DNA of 64,000 nucleotides, taken from positions 620,001 to 684,000 of the forward strand of contig NZ_LN852696.1 in NCBI RefSeq assembly GCF_001244545.1. The letters run 5' to 3'. This DNA is from Candidatus Stoquefichus sp. SB1. GTDB taxonomy: Bacteria; Bacillota_I; Bacilli_A; Erysipelotrichales; Coprobacillaceae. The position numbers were made by a program, and so were the translations under genes. Below are positions 28,711 through 38,051 of the stretch, piece after piece. The stretch's first letter is position 1, and every line of letters begins with the position of its first letter. Below the pieces are notes generated by a model. That model was not told the DNA's origin. It was given only the letters and a program-made list of their open reading frames with translations, and made no database searches.

Positions 28711-28736
28711 AGTTCGTCATATTTTTTATGAACTTT
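28709..28736 (+). terminator. Weak hairpin after aminotransferase gene
   Basis: AAAGTTC pairs with GAACTTT across an AT-rich loop. There is no T-run after it, so termination is doubtful. Confidence 0.4.
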
Positions 28737-28768
28737 AACATATAATAGAAAGTCGGGAGGAATAAAAA

Positions 28769-29110
28769 ATGCCATTTATAACATTTACAACTACAAAAAC
28801 ATTAACATTAAATCAAGAAAAGGCATTGAAAAGCAGTGCTGGTAAACTTATCTCTATTTTACCAAATAAAAAAGAAGAAAATCTCATGATTCATATTGAA
28901 GATAATCAAGTTATGTATTTTAAAGGAAAAGAAATAGATTGTATGAAAATTGAATGTCAATTATTTCATGAAATAGAATACACATACAAAAAAGAGTTTG
29001 TTGAAAAATTAATGAAAGAGGTAGAAGAAATTACAAAAATACCTGTTTGCCAACAATATATGTCAATTGAAGAATATGATCATTGGGGTAAAAATGGAGA
29101 ATATGTATAG
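28769..29110 (+). CDS. MIF/tautomerase-superfamily protein
   Basis: Small protein of 113 residues with the tautomerase fold: MPFITFTTTKTLTLNQEKAL puts the catalytic Pro at position 2 after Met removal. The middle (LMIHIEDNQVMYFKGK) and C-terminal (VEEITKIPVCQQYMSIEEY) match macrophage migration inhibitory factor relatives. The family catalyses keto-enol conversion of phenylpyruvate-like compounds. AGTCGGGAGG lies upstream. It follows the aminotransferase by about 60 bases. Family is likely; substrate unknown. Confidence 0.8.
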   Translation: MPFITFTTTKTLTLNQEKALKSSAGKLISILPNKKEENLMIHIEDNQVMYFKGKEIDCMKIECQLFHEIEYTYKKEFVEKLMKEVEEITKIPVCQQYMSIEEYDHWGKNGEYV

Positions 29111-29136
29111 AAGTCAAAATATTGGCTTCTTTTTTT
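29109..29136 (+). terminator. Terminator after MIF-like gene
   Basis: AGAAGTC pairs with GGCTTCT (one G-T pair) across an eight-base loop, followed by a T-run; the stem starts at the stop codon. Confidence 0.8.
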
Positions 29137-29146
29137 ATAAAAAGAC

Positions 29147-29175
29147 TTGCATTAATGAGTATGATGTGATAATAT
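29147..29175 (+). promoter_or_regulatory. Promoter of the tRNA cluster
   Basis: TTGCAT (29147-29152) and TAATAT (29170-29175), 17-base spacer, about 20 bases before the first tRNA. Confidence 0.7.
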
Positions 29176-29194
29176 ATTTAAGCACAAACAAGAT

Positions 29195-29270
29195 GCTTGA
29201 ATAGCTCAGTTGGTAGAGCAATCGGCTGTTAACCGATCGGTCGTAGGTTCGAGTCCTACTTCAAGCGCCA
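29195..29270 (+). tRNA. tRNA-Asn (GTT)
   Basis: 76-base cloverleaf with a seven-pair acceptor stem GCTTGAA/TTCAAGC, D arm TAGCTCAGTTGGTAGAGCA, anticodon GTT at 29228, T arm GGTTCGAGTCC and encoded CCA. First of six tRNA genes in a row. Confidence 0.97.
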
Positions 29271-29277
29271 TTTTTGT

Positions 29278-29353
29278 GGCCTGTTGGAGAAACGGTTAAC
29301 TCACATGCCTTTCACGCATGCATTCACGGGTTCGAATCCCGTACAGGTCACCA
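29278..29353 (+). tRNA. tRNA-Glu (TTC)
   Basis: Acceptor GGCCTGT/ACAGGTC, anticodon loop CTTTCAC with TTC at 29311, T arm GGTTCGAATCCC, encoded CCA. The D arm (GGAGAAACGGTTAACTC) fits tRNA-Glu. Confidence 0.95.
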
Positions 29354-29361
29354 TATTTTTT

Positions 29362-29437
29362 GGAGGTTTAGCTCAGTTGGGAGAGCATCTGCCTTACAAG
29401 CAGAGGGTCAGCGGTTCGAGCCCGTTAACCTCCACCA
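29362..29437 (+). tRNA. tRNA-Val (TAC)
   Basis: Acceptor GGAGGTT/AACCTCC, anticodon TAC at 29395 in loop CTTACAA, T arm GGTTCGAGCCC and encoded CCA. Confidence 0.97.
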
Positions 29438-29451
29438 TTTTTTATTTATAA

Positions 29452-29527
<76 letters not shown>

Positions 29528-29532
29528 GATAA

Positions 29533-29608
29533 GACCCGCTAGCTCAGTCGGTAGAGCATCTGACTTTTAATCAGAGGGTCAGGCGTTCGAGTCGCCTGCG
29601 GGTCACCA
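29533..29608 (+). tRNA. tRNA-Lys (TTT)
   Basis: Acceptor GACCCGC/GCGGGTC, anticodon TTT at 29566 in loop CTTTTAA, T arm CGTTCGAGTCG and encoded CCA. Confidence 0.97.
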
Positions 29609-29622
29609 TTTTAATATATGCT

Positions 29623-29705
29623 GCGGATGTGGTGAAACTGGCAGACACGCTAGACTTAGGATCTAGTGCTTCGGCGTGCAGGTTCAAGTCCTGTCATCCG
29701 CACCA
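29623..29705 (+). tRNA. tRNA-Leu (TAG)
   Basis: 83 bases with a long variable arm (TGCTTCGGCGTGC region), acceptor GCGGATG/CATCCGC, anticodon TAG at 29657 in loop CTTAGGA, encoded CCA. Last gene of the cluster. Confidence 0.97.
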
Positions 29706-29801
29706 ATTTATTCAAAAACAGAAATTGTATTGATATAATCAATATAAATATCTATTTATCCGAACTATTTTAGGTGAGTTCACTAAGAAAAATCATAGAA
29801 A

Positions 29802-29834
29802 GCGGCAGTAACATTCGTTACTGTCGTTTTTTTT
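29802..29834 (+). terminator. Terminator of the tRNA cluster
   Basis: GCGGCAGTAAC pairs with GTTACTGTCGT (two G-T pairs) around ATTC and is followed by a T-run. It lies about 100 bases after tRNA-Leu. Confidence 0.88.
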
Positions 29835-29857
29835 ACATTTATCTGGACGAATTTAAT

Positions 29858-30538
29858 ATGGAGTATATTAGCGAAGTTAAAGAAACTGCTCTTAAAAGAG
29901 AAGAGGCTATTCAAGAAGTTAAATATAATTTAAAAAAATATGCACAATTAAAGACTTTGCCACAAAAGTTTGAGGATCGTATAACATCTTTCACATCCTC
30001 TCTAATAAGTGTAACAACAGATCATATTACGTATAATGCTTATAAAATATTATATGCTTTAATTCGTGAAGATGAAGATGTTGCATTAGTACAAAAATAT
30101 GATTATTTATTGAGTTGTTTGTGCGATGAATCTAATTAGTATATCACTAGAATATATTTCAACAATGAAAAAGTTCAGCCAATGAAAGATGAACAGTACA
30201 ATATATGGTACATATTGAAAGATGTATATGAGATTTTAGCATGTCTGGATGAAGATATAAACTATCATATAGAAGATTATACATTATTAAAAAAATATGA
30301 ATTAAAGAAAAGAAGTGATATAAGCTCAGCGAAAGCTATAGCTGTAGATTGTTTAAAAAAGTTTAAAAATAATAGCAGTGTTTCAAAAGAAATAAATGAT
30401 GCATTAGATAAAGTTCCAGAAAGAGAAAGAAAACAGCTTTTAAACTATTTAAATGAAGATAATTATATAAAATTGACTTCTTATCAGTATCGAATGATAC
30501 TAAGAGCGCAGTTAGCTTTTGCATATTTTTTTAAATAG
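29858..30538 (+). pseudogene. Hypothetical gene interrupted by an in-frame TAG
   Basis: Two open frames, 29858-30139 (93 aa, MEYISEVKETALKREEAIQE...) and 30182-30538 (118 aa, MKDEQYNIWYILKDVYEILA...), lie in the same reading frame. They are separated only by a TAG at 30137 and 14 sense codons. The second part has no ribosome binding site, and the first has only a weak GGA. Read through, they would give about 226 residues of mostly helical, charged protein I do not recognise. A nonsense mutation is the simplest reading; two separate small genes are possible. It lies just after the tRNA cluster, a common site for foreign DNA. Confidence 0.55.
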
Positions 30539-30644
30539 GAAACAGAATTATACAACAAAATAATTATTAGGTTTTTCTTGTTAACTGATTAAATATTTAT
30601 AATCAATCCATAACGATATTTTTTGTTTTTTATAATCTTTAATG

Positions 30645-30686
30645 TAAAAAAGGAACTAAAGTATTAAAACAATAATTTTAGTTCCT
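30645..30686 (-). terminator. Terminator of the redox operon
   Basis: AGGAACTAAA pairs with TTTAGTTCCT; on the minus strand it is followed by six Ts. It lies about 50 bases after the last gene of the minus-strand operon. The rest of the 30539-30737 gap shows nothing else. Confidence 0.8.
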
Positions 30687-30737
30687 CTTAAGTATATCAG
30701 TATTAAAAAAGTAGGGTATAAATGGTTTGATAAACCT

Positions 30738-31355
30738 TTAATCAATAATATTATTAAGAAATTCTTCTATTTCTTTTTTTGAAGTTTCTCCACCAAAACG
30801 TTTTCCTTCAAGCCATGTAGTTGTAGGAGCAGTATATTCATGTAAATGACTTGCGCTTGAACCAATCCCACTACTATGTGAAGTACAGAAAGGGATAATT
30901 GTTTTTTTGGAAAAATCATATTTTTCTAAAAAAGTAATAATAATTTTAGGTGCCTGACTATGCCATATTGGATAACCAAGAATTATTCTGTCATATTCTT
31001 CCATATTTTTTATTTCACCAGATATTTGAGGACGAACTGAAGGGTCACTTTGTTCCTGATCAGCACGGCCATTTGTGTAATATGCGAGATCCTCTTTGGT
31101 GTAAGGCTCAGCAGCAATAATTTCATAAATATCGGCATTGAGAATGTCTGCTGCATATTCAGCCAATCTTTTGGTTGTTCCAGTTTGAGAAAAATAAACA
31201 ACTAAAGTTTTTTCATTTGTATCCATATCTTGAGTTTTATTCACCTCACTTTGTTTTTTATTTTGGTCGATATTGTTTGTGGGATTTTGACAGCCAGTAA
31301 AGATTCCAAGAAAAGAAATGAAAAGAATTATTTTTAAAAATCTAGATTTTTTCAT
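30738..31355 (-). CDS. Flavodoxin-fold lipoprotein
   Basis: Exported lipoprotein of 205 residues. A signal sequence ends in the lipobox LGIFTGC (Cys near 22), then a polar linker and a flavodoxin domain with phosphate-binding loop YFSQTGTTKRLAEYAADIL near residue 57. GYPIWHSQAPKI and CTSHSSGIGSSASHL match flavodoxin_4 proteins that bind FMN. An FMN carrier anchored outside the cell is unusual but seen in gut Bacillota. The start overlaps the preceding flavoprotein gene by 14 bases. Partner could be the lipoprotein aldo-keto reductase at 31953. Confidence 0.85.
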   Translation of the reverse strand: MKKSRFLKIILFISFLGIFTGCQNPTNNIDQNKKQSEVNKTQDMDTNEKTLVVYFSQTGTTKRLAEYAADILNADIYEIIAAEPYTKEDLAYYTNGRADQEQSDPSVRPQISGEIKNMEEYDRIILGYPIWHSQAPKIIITFLEKYDFSKKTIIPFCTSHSSGIGSSASHLHEYTAPTTTWLEGKRFGGETSKKEIEEFLNNIID

Positions 31356-31935
31356 TTTTATAACCTCCTAAGATATTCAAAAGATAAGCCATATTTTGAC
31401 CAATGTTTTTCATATTTGCTAATCCTTCTTCATCATTTTGAACATCACCTGGCATTTGACCATATACCATATTCCAATAAGTAGATCCAACAACAAACAT
31501 TTCATGATTTAAAAAGAAATGATTCATTGCATCAACTGTATTGACTGCTCCACTACGACGAGCTGCACAAATAGCTGCACCAACTTTATATTTGAAATCA
31601 TTTGTATCACGATTCATATCAGTTACGACTGCAGCACGTTCTAAAAAGGCTTGCATATTGGCAGAAATATTAGCTGAATATACTGGTGAAGCGAGTATAA
31701 TGCCATCAGCAGTTTTAAGTTTTTCAAAAATTTCATGGAATTGATCTTTTTTATTTATACAGTTGCCTCGATGACTACATGCCCAGCATGCAATACAAGG
31801 ATTAATAATAGTATTTGCAAGCTGTATCATTTCAGTTTCAATTCCTTCTTTATTAAGTTCTTCAAATATTGTGTTGATAGCAATGGCTGTATTTCCATCT
31901 TTTCTAGCACTGCTATTCATTGCGATGACTTTCAT
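31342..31935 (-). CDS. NAD(P)H-dependent FMN reductase / iron-sulfur flavoprotein-like
   Basis: Cytoplasmic flavodoxin-fold protein of 197 residues. It begins MKVIAMNSSARKDGNTAIAI, the FMN phosphate loop, and continues with NPCIACWACSHRGNCINKKD, a four-cysteine cluster as in iron-sulfur flavoproteins, then ADGIILASPVYSANISANMQ. No signal peptide. I chose the ATG at 31935 because GGAGGT precedes it; the longer frame has none. It sits in the redox operon between the lipoprotein AKR and flavodoxin genes. Confidence 0.85.
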   Translation of the reverse strand: MKVIAMNSSARKDGNTAIAINTIFEELNKEGIETEMIQLANTIINPCIACWACSHRGNCINKKDQFHEIFEKLKTADGIILASPVYSANISANMQAFLERAAVVTDMNRDTNDFKYKVGAAICAARRSGAVNTVDAMNHFFLNHEMFVVGSTYWNMVYGQMPGDVQNDEEGLANMKNIGQNMAYLLNILGGYKNEKI

Positions 31936-31952
31936 TTGTTTACCTCCAATTA

Positions 31953-32894
31953 TTAATACCAATCATGTTTTTCGTTCTTATCTAAAGCGTTTATTTGTTC
32001 CATTTCCTGATTGGATAATGTAAAATGATAAATTTGAGTATTTTCTTTGATATGCTCAGGGTTGCTGGAACCAGGAATGACAACAACTCCTTTTTGGAGA
32101 TTCCAGCGAAGAATAACTTGAGCACTTGTGACACCATGTTTTTGAGCAATTGCTGAAATTGTTTCATTTGTTAATAATTCTTTTGTATGACCTCTTCCAC
32201 CAAAAGGATACCAGCCTTCAACGACAATGCCTTTTTCTTGAATATATGGGATAACATCATTTTCTTGGTAGAAAGGATGAATTTCATTTTGGACAACTGC
32301 TGGTGTTATTGACATTTGTGGTAGAAACTTCTCTAGTTCTTCAACATACCAATTAGATAAACCGATTGAGCGAATCTTACCTTGCTTCACATATTTTTCC
32401 ATTGCTTTATATGCCTTGACGTCATTATCACCAGGATGATGTAATAACATTAAATCGATATAATCAACATTTAATTTTTCTAAAGCTAAGTCAATGGCTT
32501 CTTCAGGTTCATCAAACTGACTAGGATATATTTTTGTTGTAATAAAGATATCCTCTCGAGGAACATTGGAAGCTTTGATTGCTCTACCAATAGCTTCTTC
32601 ATTGTGATACATATATGCTGTATCAATTAATCGTACTCCTGAATTTAAAGCACTCGTAATAGCGTCAAAACATACGTCATTATTGAGACTATATGTGCCA
32701 ATCCCATTAAGAGGCATTTTATAGCCACTACTTAAAATGACTGTTTTTGATTGAAAATCAAAGGTGCTTATTTTTTCATGATTTGTTTGCTTGTTGCTTG
32801 TTTCCATTTCTTTTTCTTTGCTAGAATGAGCTTGACAAGCTACCATCAAGCATAATGATAAAATGAATGAAATGGATAAAAATAATTTTTTCAT
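31953..32894 (-). CDS. Aldo-keto reductase lipoprotein
   Basis: Aldo-keto reductase with an N-terminal lipoprotein signal, MKKLFLSISFILSLCLMVAC, which ends in a lipobox Cys near residue 20. A catalytic-type domain follows: GYKMPLNGIGTYSLN, LIDTAYMYHNEEAIGRAI (Asp and Tyr of the tetrad), FITTKIYPS (Lys) and LMLLHHPGD (His), then IPGSSNPEHIKENT, the NADP-binding region. All four catalytic residues are present. The family is normally cytoplasmic and needs NADPH, so an external location is odd. Length 313. It is the fourth gene of the operon, 106 bases after the AKR at 33001. Confidence 0.88.
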   Translation of the reverse strand: MKKLFLSISFILSLCLMVACQAHSSKEKEMETSNKQTNHEKISTFDFQSKTVILSSGYKMPLNGIGTYSLNNDVCFDAITSALNSGVRLIDTAYMYHNEEAIGRAIKASNVPREDIFITTKIYPSQFDEPEEAIDLALEKLNVDYIDLMLLHHPGDNDVKAYKAMEKYVKQGKIRSIGLSNWYVEELEKFLPQMSITPAVVQNEIHPFYQENDVIPYIQEKGIVVEGWYPFGGRGHTKELLTNETISAIAQKHGVTSAQVILRWNLQKGVVVIPGSSNPEHIKENTQIYHFTLSNQEMEQINALDKNEKHDWY

Positions 32895-33000
32895 AACTTT
32901 GAACTCCTTTCAGGATTAATGACTATTCAATCATATCTTCTCCCATCTTCTTAAAGTATGAATCTTTGTTTTGCTCATATTAAATTTCTCCTCATTTTGC

Positions 33001-33810
33001 TTAAAAACTTTCTGTCCATGAAAATAAAGTTCTATTCTTATCAAGTTGTTTAATTGTTTCAATGTCCTCATGAGTTAATTTAAAATCAAAAATATCAATA
33101 TTTTCCATCAATCGTGATTCTTTACTTGATTTAGGAATAACTGCTATTCCCCGTTGTACTAGAAAACGTAATGCTATTTGTGCAGGTGATTTATTGTATT
33201 TTTTACCAATGAAAACAAGGGTGGAATTTTTAAAAATATTCCCAATTCCTTGTGCAAGTGGTGACCATGCCTGCATTAAAGTTCCGTGTTGTTCTAGTAT
33301 CTCTTGTAACTCCCATTTTTGGAAATTGATATGGGCTTCAACTTGATTAATAGCAGGAATAATTGAACATTCCTTAATAAAATTCTGATACCATTTTTCA
33401 TCATAGTTTGATATGCCAATAGCTTTGATTTTACCTTCTTTATAAGCTTCTTCAAGAGCTTTATACATCTGTGGTCCTTGTACATAAGGTTCATGAAGTA
33501 AGAGTAAATCAATATAGTCTAATTGTAGATTTTTTAAAGAAATATCAATTGCTTTCTTTGCTTTTTCATAACTATTACTTATACGATATATTTTTGTTGT
33601 CACAAATAATTCCTGACGGTCAATTCTACTCTTTAATATTCCTAATCCTACTTCTTTTTCGTTACCATACATTTGGGCAGTGTCAATAAGTCTATATCCT
33701 AATTGAATGGCTTTAGAAACCGTTTCAATACATTCTTCATTTCTAAGATTCCAAGTTCCAATTCCAACAAGAGGCATTAAAACACCATTATTTAATTGAG
33801 TATATTTCAT
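33001..33810 (-). CDS. Aldo-keto reductase
   Basis: Cytoplasmic NAD(P)H-dependent reductase of 269 residues, beginning MKYTQLNNGVLMPLVGIGTW. The catalytic tetrad is visible: Asp/Tyr in RLIDTAQMYGNEKEVG, Lys in VTTKIYRIS, His in LLLLHEPYV. The cofactor end is AVIPKSSKESRLMEN. It is closely similar in layout to the lipoprotein at 31953 but lacks a signal peptide. It is 12 bases after the iron-sulfur AKR. Substrate unknown; probably small aldehydes or ketones. Confidence 0.92.
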   Translation of the reverse strand: MKYTQLNNGVLMPLVGIGTWNLRNEECIETVSKAIQLGYRLIDTAQMYGNEKEVGLGILKSRIDRQELFVTTKIYRISNSYEKAKKAIDISLKNLQLDYIDLLLLHEPYVQGPQMYKALEEAYKEGKIKAIGISNYDEKWYQNFIKECSIIPAINQVEAHINFQKWELQEILEQHGTLMQAWSPLAQGIGNIFKNSTLVFIGKKYNKSPAQIALRFLVQRGIAVIPKSSKESRLMENIDIFDFKLTHEDIETIKQLDKNRTLFSWTESF

Positions 33811-33822
33811 TTTTTCATCACC

Positions 33823-34953
33823 TTATCCTAACTTATTGGTAAAATCACTCATGACTTTAGAAATCTTAATTTGTTGTGGACAAACCGTTTCACAGCTTTG
33901 ACATCCTATACATGCACTTGGCTTTTTATCATCTGGTAGAGCAGATAATGCCATAGGTGCAATAAATCCTCCTTCAGTAAAACAATGTTCATTATATAAA
34001 CTTAATAAAGAAGGAATATCTAATCCTTTAGGGCAATGACTTGTACAATAATGACATGCTGTACATGGTAATGTTTTCTTTTCTAACATTTGTGAAGAGA
34101 TGGATAATAATTGATCCCATTCTTTTTTACGAAGTGGTTTTTCTTCTTCAAAAGTCTTTATGTTTTCTTTTAGTTGTTCAAAGTTTGACATTCCTGAAAG
34201 AACCATTGTCACACTATCAATAGATTGTAAAAAACGAAATGCCCAAGCTGGAATTGTTTCTTTTGGACGAAGTAATGCTAATTCATTAACATACTCTTCT
34301 GGTAAGTTGGCTAGTCTTCCTCCACGAAGTGGCTCCATCACCCATACTGGAATATTATATTCTTTTAATAAATCAATCTTTGCTTTAGCATCCTGAAACA
34401 GATAATCTAAATAATTTAATTGAATTTGACAAAACTCCATTTTGTCACCATAAGCTTTCAAAAACCTTTTTATTGTAGGGAGATCACCATGTGCTGAAAA
34501 ACCTAAATGTTTGATTCTTCCATTTTCTTTTTGTTTCCATAAATAATCAAAGATTTCATATTTCTCATCTAAATAAGCTTCTATATTCATTTCACAAACA
34601 TTATGAAATAAATAAAAATCAAAATATTCAACCTGACATTTCTTTAACTGTTCTTCAAATATATCTTTTACTTTTGGCATATTTGATAAATCATAACCAG
34701 GAAATTTTGTAGCAAGATAAAAACTATTTCTAGGATAATTCTTTAGTGCTTTTCCAATCATAATTTCTGATTGACCACCATGATATCCCCATGCAGTATC
34801 ATAATAATTAATTCCTTTTTCCATCGCATAATTAATCATATCTTTCGTTGCTTCTTCATTAATATTGCTATCATTACCATCAATGACAGGCAGACGCATT
34901 GCTCCTAATCCTAGTGCTGATAATTTTAAATCTTGAAAATCTTTATAAATCAT
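33823..34953 (-). CDS. Aldo-keto reductase with C-terminal 4Fe-4S domain
   Basis: Cytoplasmic protein of 376 residues. The N-terminal 280 residues are an aldo-keto reductase barrel (SALGLGAMRLP, NYYDTAWGYHGGQSE, YLATKFPG, FYLFHNVCE). The C-terminus has two ferredoxin-type clusters, CTACHYCTSHCPKGLD and CIGCQSCETVCPQQI. This fused form is widespread in anaerobes and probably passes electrons between the clusters and a nicotinamide-linked site. An ATCC..GGAGG site (GGAGGATAACT) precedes the ATG. First large gene of the operon. Confidence 0.93.
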   Translation of the reverse strand: MIYKDFQDLKLSALGLGAMRLPVIDGNDSNINEEATKDMINYAMEKGINYYDTAWGYHGGQSEIMIGKALKNYPRNSFYLATKFPGYDLSNMPKVKDIFEEQLKKCQVEYFDFYLFHNVCEMNIEAYLDEKYEIFDYLWKQKENGRIKHLGFSAHGDLPTIKRFLKAYGDKMEFCQIQLNYLDYLFQDAKAKIDLLKEYNIPVWVMEPLRGGRLANLPEEYVNELALLRPKETIPAWAFRFLQSIDSVTMVLSGMSNFEQLKENIKTFEEEKPLRKKEWDQLLSISSQMLEKKTLPCTACHYCTSHCPKGLDIPSLLSLYNEHCFTEGGFIAPMALSALPDDKKPSACIGCQSCETVCPQQIKISKVMSDFTNKLG

Positions 34954-34987
34954 AGTTATCCTCCATTTCTATTCTATAAAATAATTT

Positions 34988-35218
34988 TTACTTAGTTTTT
35001 TCTAGTTGGTATAATAAATAATCCAAGCAATCAATCTTATATTGTGCTTGATGTAAATCATTAAGTAATGCTCTTCTATAAAGTGATAATTGATTTGCTA
35101 ATTTTTTTTCTTCCTTGTTTTCATACATTAATATACATTCTTTAATATCTTGCTTCTTACATCCAGCATCTATCAAATTCTGATAAATAATCATTTTTTT
35201 ATTGTGAAATTCTGGCAT
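34988..35218 (-). CDS. Small helical protein, 76 aa
   Basis: Begins MPEFHNKKMIIYQNLIDAGC and ends in YRRALLNDLHQAQYKIDCLDYLLYQLEK. This end resembles the C-terminal dimerisation helix of some MerR-type regulators, but there is no DNA-binding domain. Two cysteines occur (DAGCKKQDIKECI). AAGGAGG lies upstream of the ATG at 35218. It is the first gene of the redox operon and divergent from the LysR gene. Not recognised; a small regulator or accessory to the reductases is possible. Confidence 0.65.
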   Translation of the reverse strand: MPEFHNKKMIIYQNLIDAGCKKQDIKECILMYENKEEKKLANQLSLYRRALLNDLHQAQYKIDCLDYLLYQLEKTK

Positions 35219-35286
35219 TATATACCTCCTTTTCAATTATCTTAAGCTCATACTTATAAAATGTCTAATATTTATAATTTATATCA

Positions 35287-35323
35287 AGATATTCTTTATA
35301 GGAATATCTGAGCGTGATATAAT
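35287..35323 (+). promoter_or_regulatory. LysR-type operator and promoter
   Basis: AGATATTC (35287) and GAATATCT (35302) form an interrupted palindrome with a seven-base gap. It overlaps a -35 TTTATA (35295-35300), followed after 17 bases by TATAAT (35318-35323). The site lies between the divergent LysR gene and the redox operon, as expected for an autoregulated LysR binding site. Confidence 0.75.
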
Positions 35324-35341
35324 ATGACCAGAGGTGATACA

Positions 35342-36220
35342 ATGGAGATTAGAGTATTAAGATATTTTTTAGCAGTTGCTAGAGAACAAAACATGACCAG
35401 AGCTGCCGATCAACTGCACGTAACCCAGCCAACTTTATCAAAACAATTGAAACAATTAGAAGAGGAAGTTGGAAAGAAATTATTTACTCGAAGTAATTAT
35501 AGTATTCATTTAACAGAAGAAGGCATTCTTCTAAGAAAAAGAGCAGAAGATATTTTAAATATGGTTGATAAAACAATGGAGGAATTTCAATCGTTAGATG
35601 ATATTACTGGAGGTGATATCTATATAGGAGCAGCTGAATCAGAATCATTTTGTTATTTTGCGACGATTGCTAAACAGTTACAATTAAAGTATCCTGATGT
35701 TAAGTTCCATTTATATAGTGGTAATACTGAGGTGATTGCAGAGCGATTAGATAAAGGATTATTAGATTTTGCGATTATTGTTCAAGAAGTTGATCTTTCA
35801 AAATATAATTATATGAAATTACCAGCAAGTGATCGATGGGGTGTTATTATGCGTAAAGATGCAGAACTCGCTTCTAAAGATTTTATAACTGTTGATGATC
35901 TACTGAATCTTCCATTAATCGTATCAAGACAGGGCTTGACTGAGGATTATCCCAAGATTTTTAAAGAAAAATTGGATCAAATGCATATCGTTGCAACTTT
36001 TGATCTCATTTATAATGCTTCCATAATGGTAAGAAAAGGTTTTGGATATGCTTTAAGTTTTGATAAACTGATTGATACAAGTGAACATAGTGAATTGTGC
36101 TTTAAGCCCCTGTTTCCTGAACTTAAAACAAATATGTATATTATTTGGAAAAAATATCAGGTATTTAGCCCAATATCACAAAAGTTATTAACTGAAATAC
36201 AAAACTTTTTTGTAAAATAA
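35342..36220 (+). CDS. LysR-family transcriptional regulator
   Basis: Regulator of 292 residues. N-terminal helix-turn-helix MEIRVLRYFLAVAREQNMTR, then AADQLHVTQPTLSKQLKQLE, followed by a periplasmic-binding-like effector domain (GDIYIGAAESESFCYFATIA...). The start at 35342 has GAGGTGA upstream; a GTG or ATG 18 bases earlier is rejected. It is divergent from the aldo-keto reductase operon, so it most likely controls it, perhaps in response to an aldehyde or oxidant. Confidence 0.92.
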   Translation: MEIRVLRYFLAVAREQNMTRAADQLHVTQPTLSKQLKQLEEEVGKKLFTRSNYSIHLTEEGILLRKRAEDILNMVDKTMEEFQSLDDITGGDIYIGAAESESFCYFATIAKQLQLKYPDVKFHLYSGNTEVIAERLDKGLLDFAIIVQEVDLSKYNYMKLPASDRWGVIMRKDAELASKDFITVDDLLNLPLIVSRQGLTEDYPKIFKEKLDQMHIVATFDLIYNASIMVRKGFGYALSFDKLIDTSEHSELCFKPLFPELKTNMYIIWKKYQVFSPISQKLLTEIQNFFVK

Positions 36221-36232
36221 AGAAATAGACAT

Positions 36233-36278
36233 AAGGAATATCTTGATATGAAATATAAGTATTAGATATTCCTTTTTT
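36233..36278 (+). terminator. Terminator of LysR gene
   Basis: AAGGAATATCT pairs exactly with AGATATTCCTT across a 20-base loop and is followed by a T-run. Confidence 0.85.
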
Positions 36279-36305
36279 AATTCATTATAATAAAAATGAA
36301 AATAA

Positions 36306-37799
<1,494 letters not shown>

Positions 37800-37805
37800 A
37801 TAAAA

Positions 37806-37855
37806 TAAGGAAGTTTTGAATCATTGAATGATCAATGAAATAACAACTTCCTTTT
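37806..37855 (+). terminator. Terminator of GH1 gene (repeat copy A)
   Basis: AAGGAAGTT pairs with AACTTCCTT. Inside, TCATTG pairs with CAATGA. It closely resembles the hairpin at 39533-39588 read from the minus strand. Confidence 0.8.
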
Positions 37856-38051
37856 CTTGTTCAAAATATGAGATATACACGCTTTTAAAACACCATTTTC
37901 AACAGTCCTGATTATTTATCTTATTAATCTAAATATCATTAATATACATTATGAGCTTGATTGATATATGCTTATTTTTATGATATCATTATTTTTAATA
38001 TTTGATACTTTAATTAGATACTATTATTATGTAAATAAAGGGGAAATCATT

